Shown piece after piece: positions 1 through 9,365 of a stretch of 64,000 nucleotides of DNA. The notes beneath the pieces are model-generated. The model did not search any database and was not told the origin of the DNA. It worked only from the letters and a program-made list of their open reading frames with translations. Source of the DNA: Galaxea fascicularis (lineage: Eukaryota > Cnidaria > Anthozoa > Scleractinia > Euphylliidae); contig OX419335.1 of the NCBI GenBank assembly GCA_948470475.1, forward strand, positions 42,836,525 to 42,900,524, in the 5' to 3' direction. Positions within the stretch are counted from its first letter, which is position 1, and the number at the start of each line of letters is the position of its first letter. The position numbers and the translations under genes were made by a program.

Positions 1-3000
1 CTAAACATTGGACTTAGCTGGCGTGCCAGATGCCATGAAGTATTCAACTTCTCCGCCACTGAAGCGATTCAATAATTTTTTTGACTTTTTCTGACAGCCT
101 TTGAGCGATAAACCCTATCTATGAAGCTTTCAGCTGATGCAGACTCTTTTCCAGAGGTTATCTACTTTTTCTGCCTGTTTTGCGCGATACAATCTTCAAT
201 TGAAAAAGCCAACCCTGCTTTTATTAAAACCTTGAACCAAACATTGACTTCTATTCGCCTACTCTGAAATTCGGCGAAAATCGTACGCCATTTTTAGCCG
301 CACCAGAAATTTTCAAGTAAAATAGACAGAGAGAAAAAACAATACTGATTTTTTTAAAGGCAAATTGCCAACGACTGACATGCCGATTATGTTAATGATA
401 TCCACAGCTTGTAGAACGGAAAACAGCATATTGTTGATGGAAAATGATTTCTCACGAGAAAACAATATTTGAAGCTGTCGCAACTAACAGGGCGCGGCGG
501 ATATCCAGTGTTTCGAGAATGTTTGTGGTGAACCCATAGAATTCTGCTGTACGCCGAAGGTTGGCTGAAAAAGTTGACTGGATTGTTACGTGACTCTTGC
601 ACGAGAAAACATATTGTGCGTTTTGCCTTTCCAATTGTGGCCCATATAACTAAACAGAAGTCCTTTGATTTTTCCTGCAGTCCGCCCTTTGATGTACCCC
701 GAGCGTTGGATTTAAGTTTATTGCAACTCTTTTGAAGATGTTACTAATTCAATACTGTAAGACACAAACTCGAGAAAAAAAAAAGAAGAAGACGGTATTC
801 CGAGTTCCCCAACAGGTGTCGAACCCATGACCCTCCACCGAAGCTACAGGACTGATTCGTTAGGCGTCTTCGGCCATTAAAGAGGGTCACTAAATTACAT
901 TCTTGAGACAAACGACCTGCCAGTCAGCCAGAATCTAAATGTCGATATATTGGTGACGAGAAATTTCTATGGTGGTATATCTTACGTAAACTCGGGAAAA
1001 AACGAACTTTGAACACTTTGGTGGAAGCCGCGGTGCTAATGATAACTCAGCTTGTGAAAGTGTTGTTTTAGCTCGCACTGCAAGCTTTCTTTTGATACAA
1101 ATTTTAATTAAGTAAAATACAAATATGTTTGCCTTGAAGTACGCTACGGTATTGAAGCTAATTATAGAACTGAGTTGAAAATATAAAGCGACCACGGAAG
1201 AGCAGTGAACGAGTTATCGTAGCGCGGGATAAAGCAAGTTAGGAAAAACCGCAACTGATTTTTCTTCGTGGTGTTCAGTTTTCACGAAAATTTAGAATAA
1301 GAGGAACAATTTTGATACAAGTACCGGAAAGAAGATAAAAGAACCCTCATGTTCCCATAATGTGCGATAACGGAGTGTGCTATATTTCAATCTTTTTAAG
1401 ACAGCCTTTATTTCAAGTGAGAGTTTGGCAATTGTTTTACATATATTAAGCTGATGATTTACAGTGCGATTACTTCAACCAAGGCCACCCAGGAAAATTT
1501 CCTGCAAACTAACCAATGAGGACCTCACATCGGAACAATGGATTTTCACAATTTTAATTATGAATGACAAATTTACCCACTATCGAAGTACAACAAAATT
1601 CACTGAATTGCGACTATTCTGTTGTTTCATCACTCGAACACTTTTGGCCAATTTGTAAAAAAATTCTTGGGTGGCCTTGGTTGGAGTAGTTGCACTGCAA
1701 GACTGAGAGGAGAAAATCTGAAGCGTAGATTACTATTTGGTGTGTGCAAAAACTGTAATCACACAAAAATGTTTACTCTTCCTTCAGGTACAATATTTTT
1801 TCCTAGCGTCTGTTGGTTGGAAACTACAAAATAAACATCCATTTGGAGACAATTCAATCGATATCATCGGATCTGTTTCAGTGAAAAAACAAAAAGCACT
1901 TTTAAAGAAAAAAAGGCAAGAGTCGAACTGTCAAGAAACTTCTGATCATAGGGCAAAATGGTGCAATAAATTATTGATTTTTATCTTTAACTCCGACTTA
2001 AAGAACAAAGATCACCGTGAATCACAATCAGTTGCAGGTGCCGTTAACCGAGGGTCGCCTATACCACTTTGCAAAACGCATTCAGGTAAAAATACTGAGA
2101 CTTTTCACGCGTCACGGATAATTCCCAAAAGTCGTAAATTGAAAAATACATTCACGGATTAATGGTCCAGGTCGAGTAACCTGTTTAGGCTGTTTACGCT
2201 CCAAAGGTAGCTCGTTTTTCTTGCAATCTCGTTGTCACGGTTATTTACTTGTATTTCGTGGTTTCATGCTCTCATGTACGGGTCAGAAAACTAAAAAAGT
2301 GACTTTAAATTAATTCACGCAAAGCAAGGTCTTTCTCGAATCACGTTTAATTAAGGCTTCATAAACATGTCACGCTTAATTCAAAAACCGCTTTCATGCG
2401 CACGTAAAAATGGTCTTGATATGGGCAATCACGAACCACGAATAAATAAAAAACCTAAATCACGTTTCACGAGAAAAACATAGCCCTAATAACGTTTCAC
2501 GAAAAAGGCAGTATAGGGGACCTCTTAACCTTGCGAGAAACATTACGGAAGCCAGGAAGCTCTCCGCTTTTGACAGGTTACACGAACTGGTTTGCATTTA
2601 CGCCAAGTAGACTACAGATTCTATGTAATGATTAATTAACCTTGAATTTATATCTTCTTGGAATTTATTATCGGCAGCATTTTCATGAGATAATTCCGGC
2701 TAAATGCCTTTTCCGAAAAAAAGAAAGCAAAAAGAGAGCTTAATTACTGCTAATAAGAACTACCTTGCATTTTTCTCAAACCAAAAACCAAAGACTGATA
2801 AGAGTTCGTGAGGGACTTTTTGGGCAGAATATTCACGGGGATTTTGTTCGTTTTGTCCGACCAGACTTACTCAGTTCAGTTTTCTATGTTACCGAGCTAT
2901 GTGTCTGTGTGTATGGTGTCTGTGAACTGCACGAACTAATAGGTTGAGGTCTTCCACCAAAACGGTGATTTGGAATATCAGTACGATCCATATTAATATT

Positions 3001-3338
3001 AGACATGCAATGCTTTCGAGTGGTTTACTAAGGAACAAACAACCAGTCAATTGCAATTTCTTTGTATACACACGAGCCTTTAAACGCATGCGTGTACAAA
3101 GAAAATTAAGTGAAAAGTGAGATACTCTATGGCATATCATGAACTATAAAGCTTTGCATGACTATGCAGAGTACATAGCCTTACACAAAGTCCCGCTACA
3201 GTTGTTAGTATCCCAGCAAGTTTGGTGGTATACTAACAAATGTACCAGGACTTTCCTGCATTCCGATTGGCTGTATTTTCTGTGGTATGATATAACGAAC
3301 AGTATCTTATCTGGCAGTCATTTACCGTTTCCTTTACA
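1..3338. other. non-coding region upstream of the first secreted-protein gene
   Basis: I find no convincing gene here. Open frames such as the 141-codon one at 1737-2162 (+) have low-complexity, Lys-rich translations that match no family I know. Around 2090-2520 there is a diffuse repeat in which short CACG-containing words recur (CACGTTT, TTCACG). A tRNA-like SINE fragment lies near 783-852. The 5' untranslated exon of the gene at 3342 should lie somewhere in this stretch, because a splice acceptor directly precedes its ATG, but I cannot place it. Confidence 0.5.
783..852 (-). repeat. tRNA-derived SINE fragment (B-box end)
   Basis: Read on the minus strand, this segment holds a box B-like word (GGGTTCGACACC) followed by CTGTTGGGGAACTCGGAAT. 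A second, diverged copy lies at 14497-14560. Two dispersed copies with a polymerase III box B suggest a tRNA-derived retroposon and not a tRNA gene; no complete cloverleaf can be formed. Confidence 0.4.
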
Positions 3339-3341
3339 GGA
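3331..3341 (+). promoter_or_regulatory. 3' splice site immediately upstream of the ATG
   Basis: A pyrimidine-rich tract ends in TTTCCTTTACAG at 3339, followed by GA and then the ATG at 3342. The paralogue at 11441 has the same arrangement (CTCTTTTAACAG, AA, ATG). Conservation of an acceptor at the same distance from the start supports a 5'-UTR intron in both genes and supports this choice of start codon. Confidence 0.65.
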
Positions 3342-5441
3342 ATGGCCCTGGTCTTCCAAATGCTGTTCCTCGTAACAGCTCTTTCAACTCACCCGATTCC
3401 ATGTGAGGCTGAGCTACTCGGTGCAGTGACCTCTGCGTTCGAAAACGCCGACAAGCAAATTACAGCCGAAATGGAATCAATTCGTCAGATGCTGGGGGCT
3501 TTATCCCGACAGGTCATGCTGGATCGGCTGTTTATTGAAGAACGGATCAGGTCTGACGGTGACTCTGGGGTTAAGCAAGTGCGTCATGGCAACGAAGGCC
3601 CGCGAAACTATTTCTCCGACACCCATGGAAACGCCAGAAGGCTCTTGTCCATCCACGAACATGCTAACAACATCCGCACAGTTGGTCTGGGAGAATTCAT
3701 TGCTGTGCTGAACGGAGTCGAATTTAGGACCAGGCATAATGACTACCGATTGTACATGGCAAATAGAACCAGCAAAGCGTACCATGCAACAGAACCGATT
3801 CCATTCCCAGACGTACCACCAGAAGTTAAAAATAAGGCCACCATTGACGAACAAATCGTGGAGATGCGTGAGTGGTTCAAAGCATGGAAGAGTCAAAATT
3901 ACACTGTTCGAGATTACCGCAAGTATTTCAAGCCAGTACTTTGTTACCTGGAAGGCGCATGGACCACAGCAACAAAAGACATCGATGAACCATTTGAGAG
4001 TGACAGACATTTCATCGACGCAAGTAGCTGGTTCGATCTACAAGAAAAAGTTCGCTTTACTTCCTACACGGGAAGGAAGGATAATCTCGAGAACCTTTCT
4101 TTCCTACCCACAACCATCATAGACATCATCAATGGAACGATCCCCGTCTTCGCTCAATGGAATTATCGTATTTTGTGCCATCCAGTAAGTCGTGACATTC
4201 CCTTGAACAGGTTTCGTGTAGTTGACGAGTTCCATGCAAGACTTCCTGCTCAACGAAAGTATGAAGAACAAACAAACTCCAGAGCGGCAAGATTCCAGCT
4301 GAACCCTAAGGACACAGATACCTGGTCCAATAGGTACAATAATCCCGAGTTTACTCTGCTGGATGAACTTATGAGTGAAATTCCTGGAAAGGACAACTAT
4401 CAAGGCAGCCTAACGGATGAGGCGTTTAGTCTGCCAGCCCACACCATGGATCCCAACAAATCGGGAAAACTGAACGCCGCTTTCTACCATCGTCTGTTTA
4501 AAGTTCTCGAGAAAGACGCAATGGGCCAGTCCATAAGGCACCGAGGCTATGCGGATGAAAACTTGTACATGGCCATGACAACACAACCTAAAGTGGCAGG
4601 AATGAAGCTTAAGACCTGCAAGGGCTCAAAATGGAGACCAAAGTGCCAGACGGTCGAACAGAAGTTCTCGTATGCAATTCCACTTGAAATAATCTACATG
4701 ACACCTCTTCATAGCTGGAACCCGTTTGACATTGAGTACAAAGGTGAGGAGAAGACGCCGTATGGAAAGACAGTCTACCTTGGTGGCCGTTACGGAGGAA
4801 GAACCCCTGAGAACGCGTATAATGGTACAAATAGTAAGAAGTACTATATTACTCCCGCAGCGTTCTTTTCAGGAAGAGAGGTTAACGTCGATGCAGCAGA
4901 CACCACCAAAAACAGCGTTGGGGTTTTGGATAAAAAAGGCAACGTAACGAACACTAAAGCTAGCGGAACACGCATATTCCTTCCTTTGATTAAAGATGTT
5001 GGTGTCTGTCGTCAGCGGTATCCCATAATGCCCGTCCATGGAGAGGGAAGCGCTGTGTGGAAGGAGCTTGAAGCAACTAAAGACATCCTGATGAAGCCCA
5101 ACACGTACGGCTACATGTACAGGGAACCACTTGGAGGCGGTGTTGTACCCACCGAACCCACGAAGAGAATGCTGACATTGAAGATGGAAGACGCAACCAA
5201 GACTCCCCCAGGAGCACACAGTCATGAAGTCACTCTGACACTAGCACAGGTGGAGATGGCTAAGAAGAGAACGCCTATTACGTCTTTGATGACATCGAGT
5301 GGAGCTGGACACCAGCACAACATCACCGTTGAATACAGAGCCGGGAAATGGAGAATAAGTCATTGTGATGACTACGACAGAAGACAATATCGCTGCCGTG
5401 ACCAGCATGGCATGTTTTTATCTGAGAATGACAATGTGTAG
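3342..5441 (+). CDS. predicted secreted protein, unrecognised family, paralogue A (699 aa)
   Basis: A single open frame of 699 codons with no intron. I do not recognise the family. The N-terminus (MALVFQMLFLVTALSTHPIP) is a typical signal peptide, probably cleaved near residue 23. The start is fixed by the upstream splice acceptor and by the paralogue. Residues about 40-65 look helical and amphipathic (SIRQMLGALSRQ). Several N-x-S/T sequons (NRTS, NYTV, NLSF, NGTI, NGTN, NITV) fit passage through the secretory pathway. The C-terminal 80 residues hold two His-x-His words in similar settings, GAHSHEVTL (about 626-628) and GAGHQHNIT (about 657-659), then a Cys pair (about 675 and 685). Metal binding is plausible but unproven. 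No transmembrane segment is evident after the signal. The closest relative visible is the inverted paralogue at 9366-11441, which supports this being a real, constrained gene and not a pseudogene. Confidence 0.9.
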   Translation: MALVFQMLFLVTALSTHPIPCEAELLGAVTSAFENADKQITAEMESIRQMLGALSRQVMLDRLFIEERIRSDGDSGVKQVRHGNEGPRNYFSDTHGNARRLLSIHEHANNIRTVGLGEFIAVLNGVEFRTRHNDYRLYMANRTSKAYHATEPIPFPDVPPEVKNKATIDEQIVEMREWFKAWKSQNYTVRDYRKYFKPVLCYLEGAWTTATKDIDEPFESDRHFIDASSWFDLQEKVRFTSYTGRKDNLENLSFLPTTIIDIINGTIPVFAQWNYRILCHPVSRDIPLNRFRVVDEFHARLPAQRKYEEQTNSRAARFQLNPKDTDTWSNRYNNPEFTLLDELMSEIPGKDNYQGSLTDEAFSLPAHTMDPNKSGKLNAAFYHRLFKVLEKDAMGQSIRHRGYADENLYMAMTTQPKVAGMKLKTCKGSKWRPKCQTVEQKFSYAIPLEIIYMTPLHSWNPFDIEYKGEEKTPYGKTVYLGGRYGGRTPENAYNGTNSKKYYITPAAFFSGREVNVDAADTTKNSVGVLDKKGNVTNTKASGTRIFLPLIKDVGVCRQRYPIMPVHGEGSAVWKELEATKDILMKPNTYGYMYREPLGGGVVPTEPTKRMLTLKMEDATKTPPGAHSHEVTLTLAQVEMAKKRTPITSLMTSSGAGHQHNITVEYRAGKWRISHCDDYDRRQYRCRDQHGMFLSENDNV

Positions 5442-5582
5442 AATTTCTTCGTGTTCCTTAATATGAGCGCTTTTGGGGAATATCTACAGCGCTTTAGCTA
5501 TTTATCTTTGTAACGCGTGCTGAAAAACAATTTTAGCTAGAAACAAGGTGGAGAAAATAAGTATAAGATTACCAAGAGTGGA

Positions 5583-5588
5583 AATAAA
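5583..5588 (+). terminator. candidate poly(A) signal of paralogue A
   Basis: A canonical AATAAA lies about 140 bp after the stop codon at 5439-5441 in AT-rich sequence, a normal distance for a short 3' UTR. Confidence 0.5.
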
Positions 5589-5589
5589 T

Positions 5590-8420
5590 CTGGGATTAAA
5601 ACATTTCAGCTGCCTCGGTTCCTTCGAAAATATGAAAAATATTGGGTAAGAAAAGGCTCATTTCATATCAAGGAGCGCTAGGGATTGAACCCTACAACCA
5701 ATACGTTACAGTGCACCGCCCCAACATTCTTTGACACAGCTAGGTAGGCCCAATTCAGCTGAGGCTGGTTTAAATGGCTTAAATGGCTGGTTTAAATTTA
5801 GGATACGCCACTCGCATGGTTCTGTAAGTATCCACCCATTTATGACTGAAATCGTATCCAGTTCAGACGGACAGTAATACACACGAGATCGCAAGCACGC
5901 AGGTCAATTGTTAGGTTTGTAAGTGCCATACATGTATCGCTGAACTAGTTGACTTGCTTCGAGTGTCTCCCGAATCAAGATGCTTACACCGACGACTCAG
6001 GAACCACGTAAAATTTCTATTCTGGACCCAATACTTGTTCAGTGACTACAAAGACAGGAGCGTTACATTCTTTGATGCAGTTGGTGTACAAATAATGGCC
6101 ATTAGTTTACTCACAGAATCAAATGGTAGTAGTCAGCTGGGAGTAGCATATTGACAAATGTTTAGTTTGACTGTAACTGTAATTCCGAATGAAAGAATTT
6201 ACCCTGATATGACAGGGACCGCGCAGGGGGTGGGGATGGAAATATACGGACAACTATTTTTGCCGGATTAAATCTCTATTTCTTTTTACTTAAGTAAACC
6301 AGGTCTGTCTTTTACAAAAAAGTACATTACATTTCGATATATACGGACCTCTTAGGAAACGCTGCCTTTTTCTGATTTGTCCATTTCGATCCAATTTAGT
6401 TTTTTGGGGGTTTTCTTGTACAAACGCGGCCGGATGAGTCAGTTTGTCGTTACGTTTGTTCCTGAACAGACGAAAAGTGATCCTTTTCTAGCCATTTCAG
6501 AAGACCTAAATTTTAAATTTTCCCGGGAGAGCATGCCCTCAGACCCCCCCCCCCCCCACCCTACTTGGCTTACGCTTACGCCTTCGCATTAGCCACTCCC
6601 CCTCTCCCCCTACTCAAAAATCCGCTCCGCGGTCCCTGTATGACTGATCCTCGTACGCCTGCCATCCTTTTCCAACCGAAAACTATTTTCAATCATTGAA
6701 TAAAAATGATTGAGCAAAAAATACACTATATTGTGCGAACTAACAAACATGATGAAGTAGGTTAAACTACAATACTGCCTGTGATTTCCTGGATGACCTC
6801 CTGAAGAATGAAACGCACCCCATATTTATTGGGTAAGGGGAGTGCAAGAAAAAACTATACCAGAATATTTCTGCCCAATCAGAAAGAAAGAATTACACAA
6901 ACTCTGAATTCATTGCATACAAGAAATTTTCACAAATGTGCTTCTCTTACGTCATGTACCGAAACCTTTGCTCGTTCGTATATTCGTTTTGAATAATCAA
7001 CAAACCCCCAGCTTCCTCCTAAAGACAATCTTAAAAATCTGCAGTGGTATTAACCAGTAAAGCCACCACGCAGGAGCACCCAACGGGAAAATTCGATGAA
7101 ATATCTGTTCGGGAGAGTCTGTCCGTTCTCAGACTTTCGGATAATCCATTGCCAAAAAGCTACTGATTTCTTAACTAAAACATATCCCAAAAGATTCGCA
7201 ACCAGAGAAATCCAGGGAAAAATAGTCCCTTAGGTTTTCGGAAAAGGAGTTTTTGCTAATGTTAAACTTTATGTTGTTTACGTTTCCTCGGCAGGTCAAC
7301 TACCGAGAGGCTCCAGTTTTCTTATGCATATTTGCATGATTTTAATAGCTACACTCTTTTCGTTTTAATAAGAACCTTTTTTATAAGAACGTTGAGGCTG
7401 AGATTAACCCAAATTTGAAGAACATGCTTACAACACAACCAAGGCTGAGAGTCAGTTAAGAACATCTTTATTTAGCTCATTTATGTTTTGTAAATGAGTA
7501 GTATTCTATGTACACATGAACGTTTTCTGCGTTTTTGCCGCAAAGTTTCGTGACTAAAGCTACATTTACCAGCAGTTGGTTGGCACGACATCGTGTTTAT
7601 ACCATGCAACTGAAGAACACCTTAAGAACGTTTTCAGGCTCAAATCGCTAAAAAAATAAGGTCGAGCCTCAGCTCCAAAATTTGACGTTCTTTTAAAAAA
7701 AAGTGTATTCAATTCAAACCTGCGCGGCTTCACTTGGACAAAACCTCCTTCTCAGATAAAATGGAAAACTGACAATATTCAGGGACAGATATTCAGTAGA
7801 CACAAGTTAATTGGCAAGGTTGTCAGAAGAGAATTCAAGATTGCACTACAAGTTTGGAGAAACTTGAAAACTGATAACTATAGGACATGCAGTTGTAGCT
7901 ATTAAGGCCAGTAACGACAATCATGGACAGAAGTTGTTGAGACACATGACCCTAGGTGTAAATTCTCCTCTCGCCCCTCGTTCAAGGTAACCTCCCCTCC
8001 CCCCTTTTTCAATGTTGGAAACAAATAAACATCCAGGAAGCCTTTTGCAACATTGTTTGTGGAGGAGGGGGATGACAACAGATGAAAAAGGTGTTTTCAT
8101 TCAAAAACAAAATACTTTTGTTAATTCGAAAGCTTTAGTTTTGGGGATTTGACTCAACACTTTTGTCCATGATGGTTTAATTTATTGATTTAAGTAGGGA
8201 TTGTTTTTAGCATTCAAAACAATTCCCGGGGGTAGTGCTTGCGTATCCCGGACGTGTAGGTCTGCGAATAAAGTACAATCCTTCCTGTAAAGGCTCGGGG
8301 ATTCGGCATGGGATTTCTTTGGAGTTAGGAATTTTTTGGGGTTTTGTTGGAAGCTCTAGGGTTTTTTTTGGGTTTCGATTTTTGCACCCATTCGATCATT
8401 CCCCCCCACTTTTAATCCTG
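5590..8420. other. intergenic region, no gene seen
   Basis: No exon-like open frame with splice sites stands out. A tRNA-like fragment with a box B word (GGGTTCAATCCC on the minus strand) lies at about 5676-5720 but is too short for a tRNA. There is a C-run at about 6545-6558 and a purine/pyrimidine-biased stretch at 7980-8080. The rest appears to be unique non-coding or old repeat sequence. Confidence 0.4.
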
Positions 8421-8424
8421 GTAG

Positions 8425-8900
8425 AGCGCCGGACTACCGTGCGGGAGGTCGTAGGTTCAAGCCCTGGCCGGACCAACACTCAGGGTATTCAAATAACTGA
8501 GGAGAAAATGCTTCATTTGCAAATGGTTAGACTTTCTAGTCTTCTCGGATAAGGACGATAAACTCGGAGGTCCCGTCTCACAACTCTCAACAATTAATTC
8601 TGTGGGACATTAAAGAACCACTAGGGACGTAACGAACCCTGTCTGTGACCACCCCTAGTGCTGACTTTGGGTTGGTGCTTCACATAGGGATAACTTCATT
8701 GCACCTGCCCCCCTTGGACAGAATTCCAAGAAAATTAGTATGAAATGACAGACTAAGGGCTTCGAGGACGCTGGGCGATAGGCCCACTACCTGTCCCTGG
8801 GAAGGCCTCAGTCAGTTAAACCCTGACACACCATCAAACCCAACTAGCTGGTTTCCCTGTGCTCTCTGGTAGTGCAGAGAAGGGGCGAAAAAAAAAAAAG
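8425..8900 (+). mobile_element. tRNA-derived SINE with A-rich tail
   Basis: The head carries polymerase III promoter words at tRNA-like spacing: a box A-like TGGTAGAGCGCCGG near 8428 and a box B GGTTCAAGCCC near 8453. The body contains GGACGATAAA and GGGACATTAAAGAACC, words shared with the SINE copies at 41384 and 46410. The element ends in a 12-base A-run near 8890-8901, as expected of a LINE-mobilised retroposon. It sits between the two inverted paralogues. Confidence 0.65.
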
Positions 8901-8901
8901 A

Positions 8902-9268
8902 GAAAAGCATAATTTGTTACCGCAGGCTCGTCTTTAATTCCCCTATTCCCCGTCTAAAGTGTTCTTTTAAAGTCGATAGAAGTAATTCACACCTGGAAAA
9001 GCAGCAAAATCTTTTTACATGGCTTTAGCAATCAAGTGTGTGTTTGTGCTGTTTGCTTGCCTTAGGTAACTTGCTACAGAACTCTACTGAACTTGTGATG
9101 ATGAAACCCGGAAACTATGACCTGCGAAGCAACTTGTCCTAACGCTCTATACATTGTACTTTGCTCGTCTTTGTGACGCAAATGATCTCAATATTTTAAT
9201 CAAAACCTAAAATAATGACTGAATACCACAGACCACAGACCACAGACGAAAAAGTGTCTGATTATTTC
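8902..9268. other. spacer between SINE and 3' end of paralogue B
   Basis: No gene is seen. The stretch contains the 3' UTR of the minus-strand gene and a short direct repeat (ACCACAGACCACAGAC) at about 9230-9246. Confidence 0.4.
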
Positions 9269-9274
9269 TTTATT
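9269..9274 (-). terminator. candidate poly(A) signal of paralogue B
   Basis: TTTATT on the plus strand reads AATAAA on the minus strand, about 95 bp beyond the stop codon at 9366-9368. A second copy lies at 9278-9283. Confidence 0.5.
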
Positions 9275-9365
9275 ATTTTTATTTTAATTCCTCCCAGCCC
9301 ACTTTGGCTGTTCTACGGCTATAATTCATCCATCATCTAAGTCTGTTAAGGTTAAAATTGGGTTT

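Noticed and set aside
1737..2162. 141-codon open frame
   Set aside because: Low-complexity Lys-rich translation, no family resemblance and no paralogue; likely chance.
3501..4010. 169-codon antisense open frame inside paralogue A, and its counterpart at 10806-11201 inside paralogue B
   Set aside because: It lies opposite strongly conserved coding sequence, and its own translation is only conserved because the sense strand is nearly identical in this tract.
5676..5720. tRNA gene on the minus strand
   Set aside because: Only a box B-like half is present; too short for a cloverleaf, more likely a SINE scrap.
8425..8500. functional tRNA gene
   Set aside because: The box A and box B words are followed by a SINE body and an A-run, so it is a retroposon head.
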